Origin: Candidatus Binataceae bacterium
Lineage (GTDB): Bacteria > Desulfobacterota > Binatia > Binatales > Binataceae
Assembly: GCA_024281015.1 (NCBI GenBank)
Contig: JAMXLL010000317.1
Coordinates: 1 to 32,592, forward strand
Length of the DNA stretch: 32,592 nucleotides
Direction: 5' to 3'
Shown here: in pieces, positions 31,749 to 32,592 of the stretch
Position numbering within the stretch: position 1 is the stretch's first letter
How the letters are laid out: each line of letters opens with the position of its first letter
The notes under the pieces: generated by a model
What the model saw: only the letters and a program-made list of their open reading frames with translations
Told to the model about the DNA's origin: nothing
The model's database searches: none
Position numbers and translations under genes: made by a program

Positions 31749-32592
31749 ATGAAGGAGCCGCCAGAAGTAACCTGGCAGCGCCTCGTCAAGATTCCTATGT
31801 TCGCAAGCTTCACTGACGAGCAGCGAGAAGCCTTCCTGCGCGCCTGCCAACAAGAGCCGGCGATCGGGATGCGCCATTTTAACGCCGGAGAGGTAATTTG
31901 CCGCAAAGGCGAATACGAGCTTGACTTGTGCTTCGTCTTAAAAGGCGACGTCGAGTTGCGGGAGGATGAGGCTCATGGGCGAGTCCAGGTGGCCAAGCTG
32001 GGGACCGGTATGTTTTACGGCGAACTCGGTGCGCTGGGCGGCTTGCCGCGCAGCCTGGATGTGATCGCCGACAGTGAGACCGAGATCTTCTATGTACCCC
32101 GTCATACCCTCAAATACCTTGAAATAAATCCCCAGGCTCGCGCCATCCTCTCCGAACACTATCGCGAGAGGGCCGTTGGCAATGCCGCTGCCGAGCTGGA
32201 GTTATTCCGCGGAGTGCCACCCGAGTTCATCCGCGAACTCATCCCCAGATGCGAAATCCTCCGGCATGAACTTCGTGGCATCCCGATAGTGACGCAGGGT
32301 GAAGTGGGCGACGCACTCTACATTGTCCGTGACGGCTTTTTGCAGGTAGTGCGGCGGGAACCCGACGGCACCGACAAAGTGTTCGCCTATCTTCGTGCCG
32401 GCGATTTTTTTGGCGAGATGGCGCTGTTCGAGTCGGGCGTGCGATGGTCGAGCGTGCTAACCTCCGGCAAATGCGAGCTAATCAAGATTCGTGGTGAGGA
32501 TTTTCTCGAACTCTGCCGCCGCTTCCCCGCGATCGAAGTGGAAGTACGCAGAGTCATCGCGCGCCGCAGGGAGCAGGAACGCACCATTACCC
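31749..32592 (+). CDS. protein with two cyclic-nucleotide-binding domains, cut by the window edge
   Basis: The frame is open from ATG 31749 to the right end (281 codons, no stop), so the protein is longer than shown. Domain 1 (about 15-135) has IPMFASFTDEQREAFLRACQ, ICRKGEYELDLCFVLKGDVE and the cassette YGELGALGGLPRSLDV. Domain 2 (about 150-265) has LFRGVPPEFIRELIPRCEIL, VTQGEVGDALYIVRDGFLQV and FGEMALFESGVRWSSV. Both keep the Gly-Glu and the Arg that bind the cyclic phosphate. There is no good ribosome-binding site; GTG 31728 is an alternative. The effector part must lie beyond the window, so regulator, kinase or transporter cannot be decided. Confidence 0.85.
   Translation, partial: MKEPPEVTWQRLVKIPMFASFTDEQREAFLRACQQEPAIGMRHFNAGEVICRKGEYELDLCFVLKGDVELREDEAHGRVQVAKLGTGMFYGELGALGGLPRSLDVIADSETEIFYVPRHTLKYLEINPQARAILSEHYRERAVGNAAAELELFRGVPPEFIRELIPRCEILRHELRGIPIVTQGEVGDALYIVRDGFLQVVRREPDGTDKVFAYLRAGDFFGEMALFESGVRWSSVLTSGKCELIKIRGEDFLELCRRFPAIEVEVRRVIARRREQERTIT

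Noticed and set aside
1-32592. CRISPR arrays, tRNA or rRNA genes, integrase or transposase genes
   Set aside because: I saw no regularly spaced repeats, no tRNA cloverleaf or rRNA core motifs and no intact mobile-element protein.

Overview
The window looks like chromosomal DNA from a GC-rich, Gram-negative (two-membrane) soil or sediment bacterium. A type II secretion gene set and a complete Mla phospholipid-transport set require an outer membrane. Three family III (CaiB/BaiF) CoA-transferases, a CofC-like coenzyme F420 gene, a methylmalonyl-CoA epimerase and the remains of zinc-ribbon/cyclase/ATPase proteins fit an uncultured lineage such as Binatota or a deltaproteobacterial-like phylum. 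That placement is inference from gene content only; no rRNA or other phylogenetic marker is present.

Layout. Positions 1-4100 are gene-poor and decayed. They hold one receiver-only response regulator, one unknown 217-residue protein, two or three gene remnants and several repeat families, including a two-part block present twice around the response regulator and a short palindrome present four times plus a half copy. Positions 4100-7180 carry two CoA-transferases with a frameshifted cupin between them. Positions 7380-15230 are one plus-strand operon: an ABC exporter directly followed by gspH-I-J-K-L-M-N, the pseudopilin and inner-membrane half of a type II secretion system. GspC, D, E, F, G and O are not in the window. 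An exported 804-residue repeat-rich protein follows from a probable promoter of its own, then methylmalonyl-CoA epimerase and an FmdB-type zinc ribbon.

Positions 18500-24820 are minus strand. One run is a CPA2 cation/proton antiporter with universal-stress domains, an atypical SDR and an M20 amidohydrolase. A second run is a TPR/SH3 lipoprotein and a dienelactone hydrolase. Positions 25056-29590 are plus strand: cofC, then mlaE-mlaF-mlaD-mlaC, and mlaA with its own promoter and a near-perfect terminator. A third CoA-transferase follows, convergent with an RRM RNA-binding protein. The right edge cuts through a protein with two cyclic-nucleotide-binding domains.

Two envelope machines dominate: retrograde phospholipid transport (Mla) and protein export (T2SS with an ABC exporter). 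The CoA-transferases, epimerase and hydrolases suggest acyl-CoA or carboxylic-acid catabolism. No complete novel system is evident. The most notable points are the ABC-exporter/pseudopilin operon with its large partner protein, the layered repeats and gene decay at the left end, and several sequence-level oddities listed under findings.
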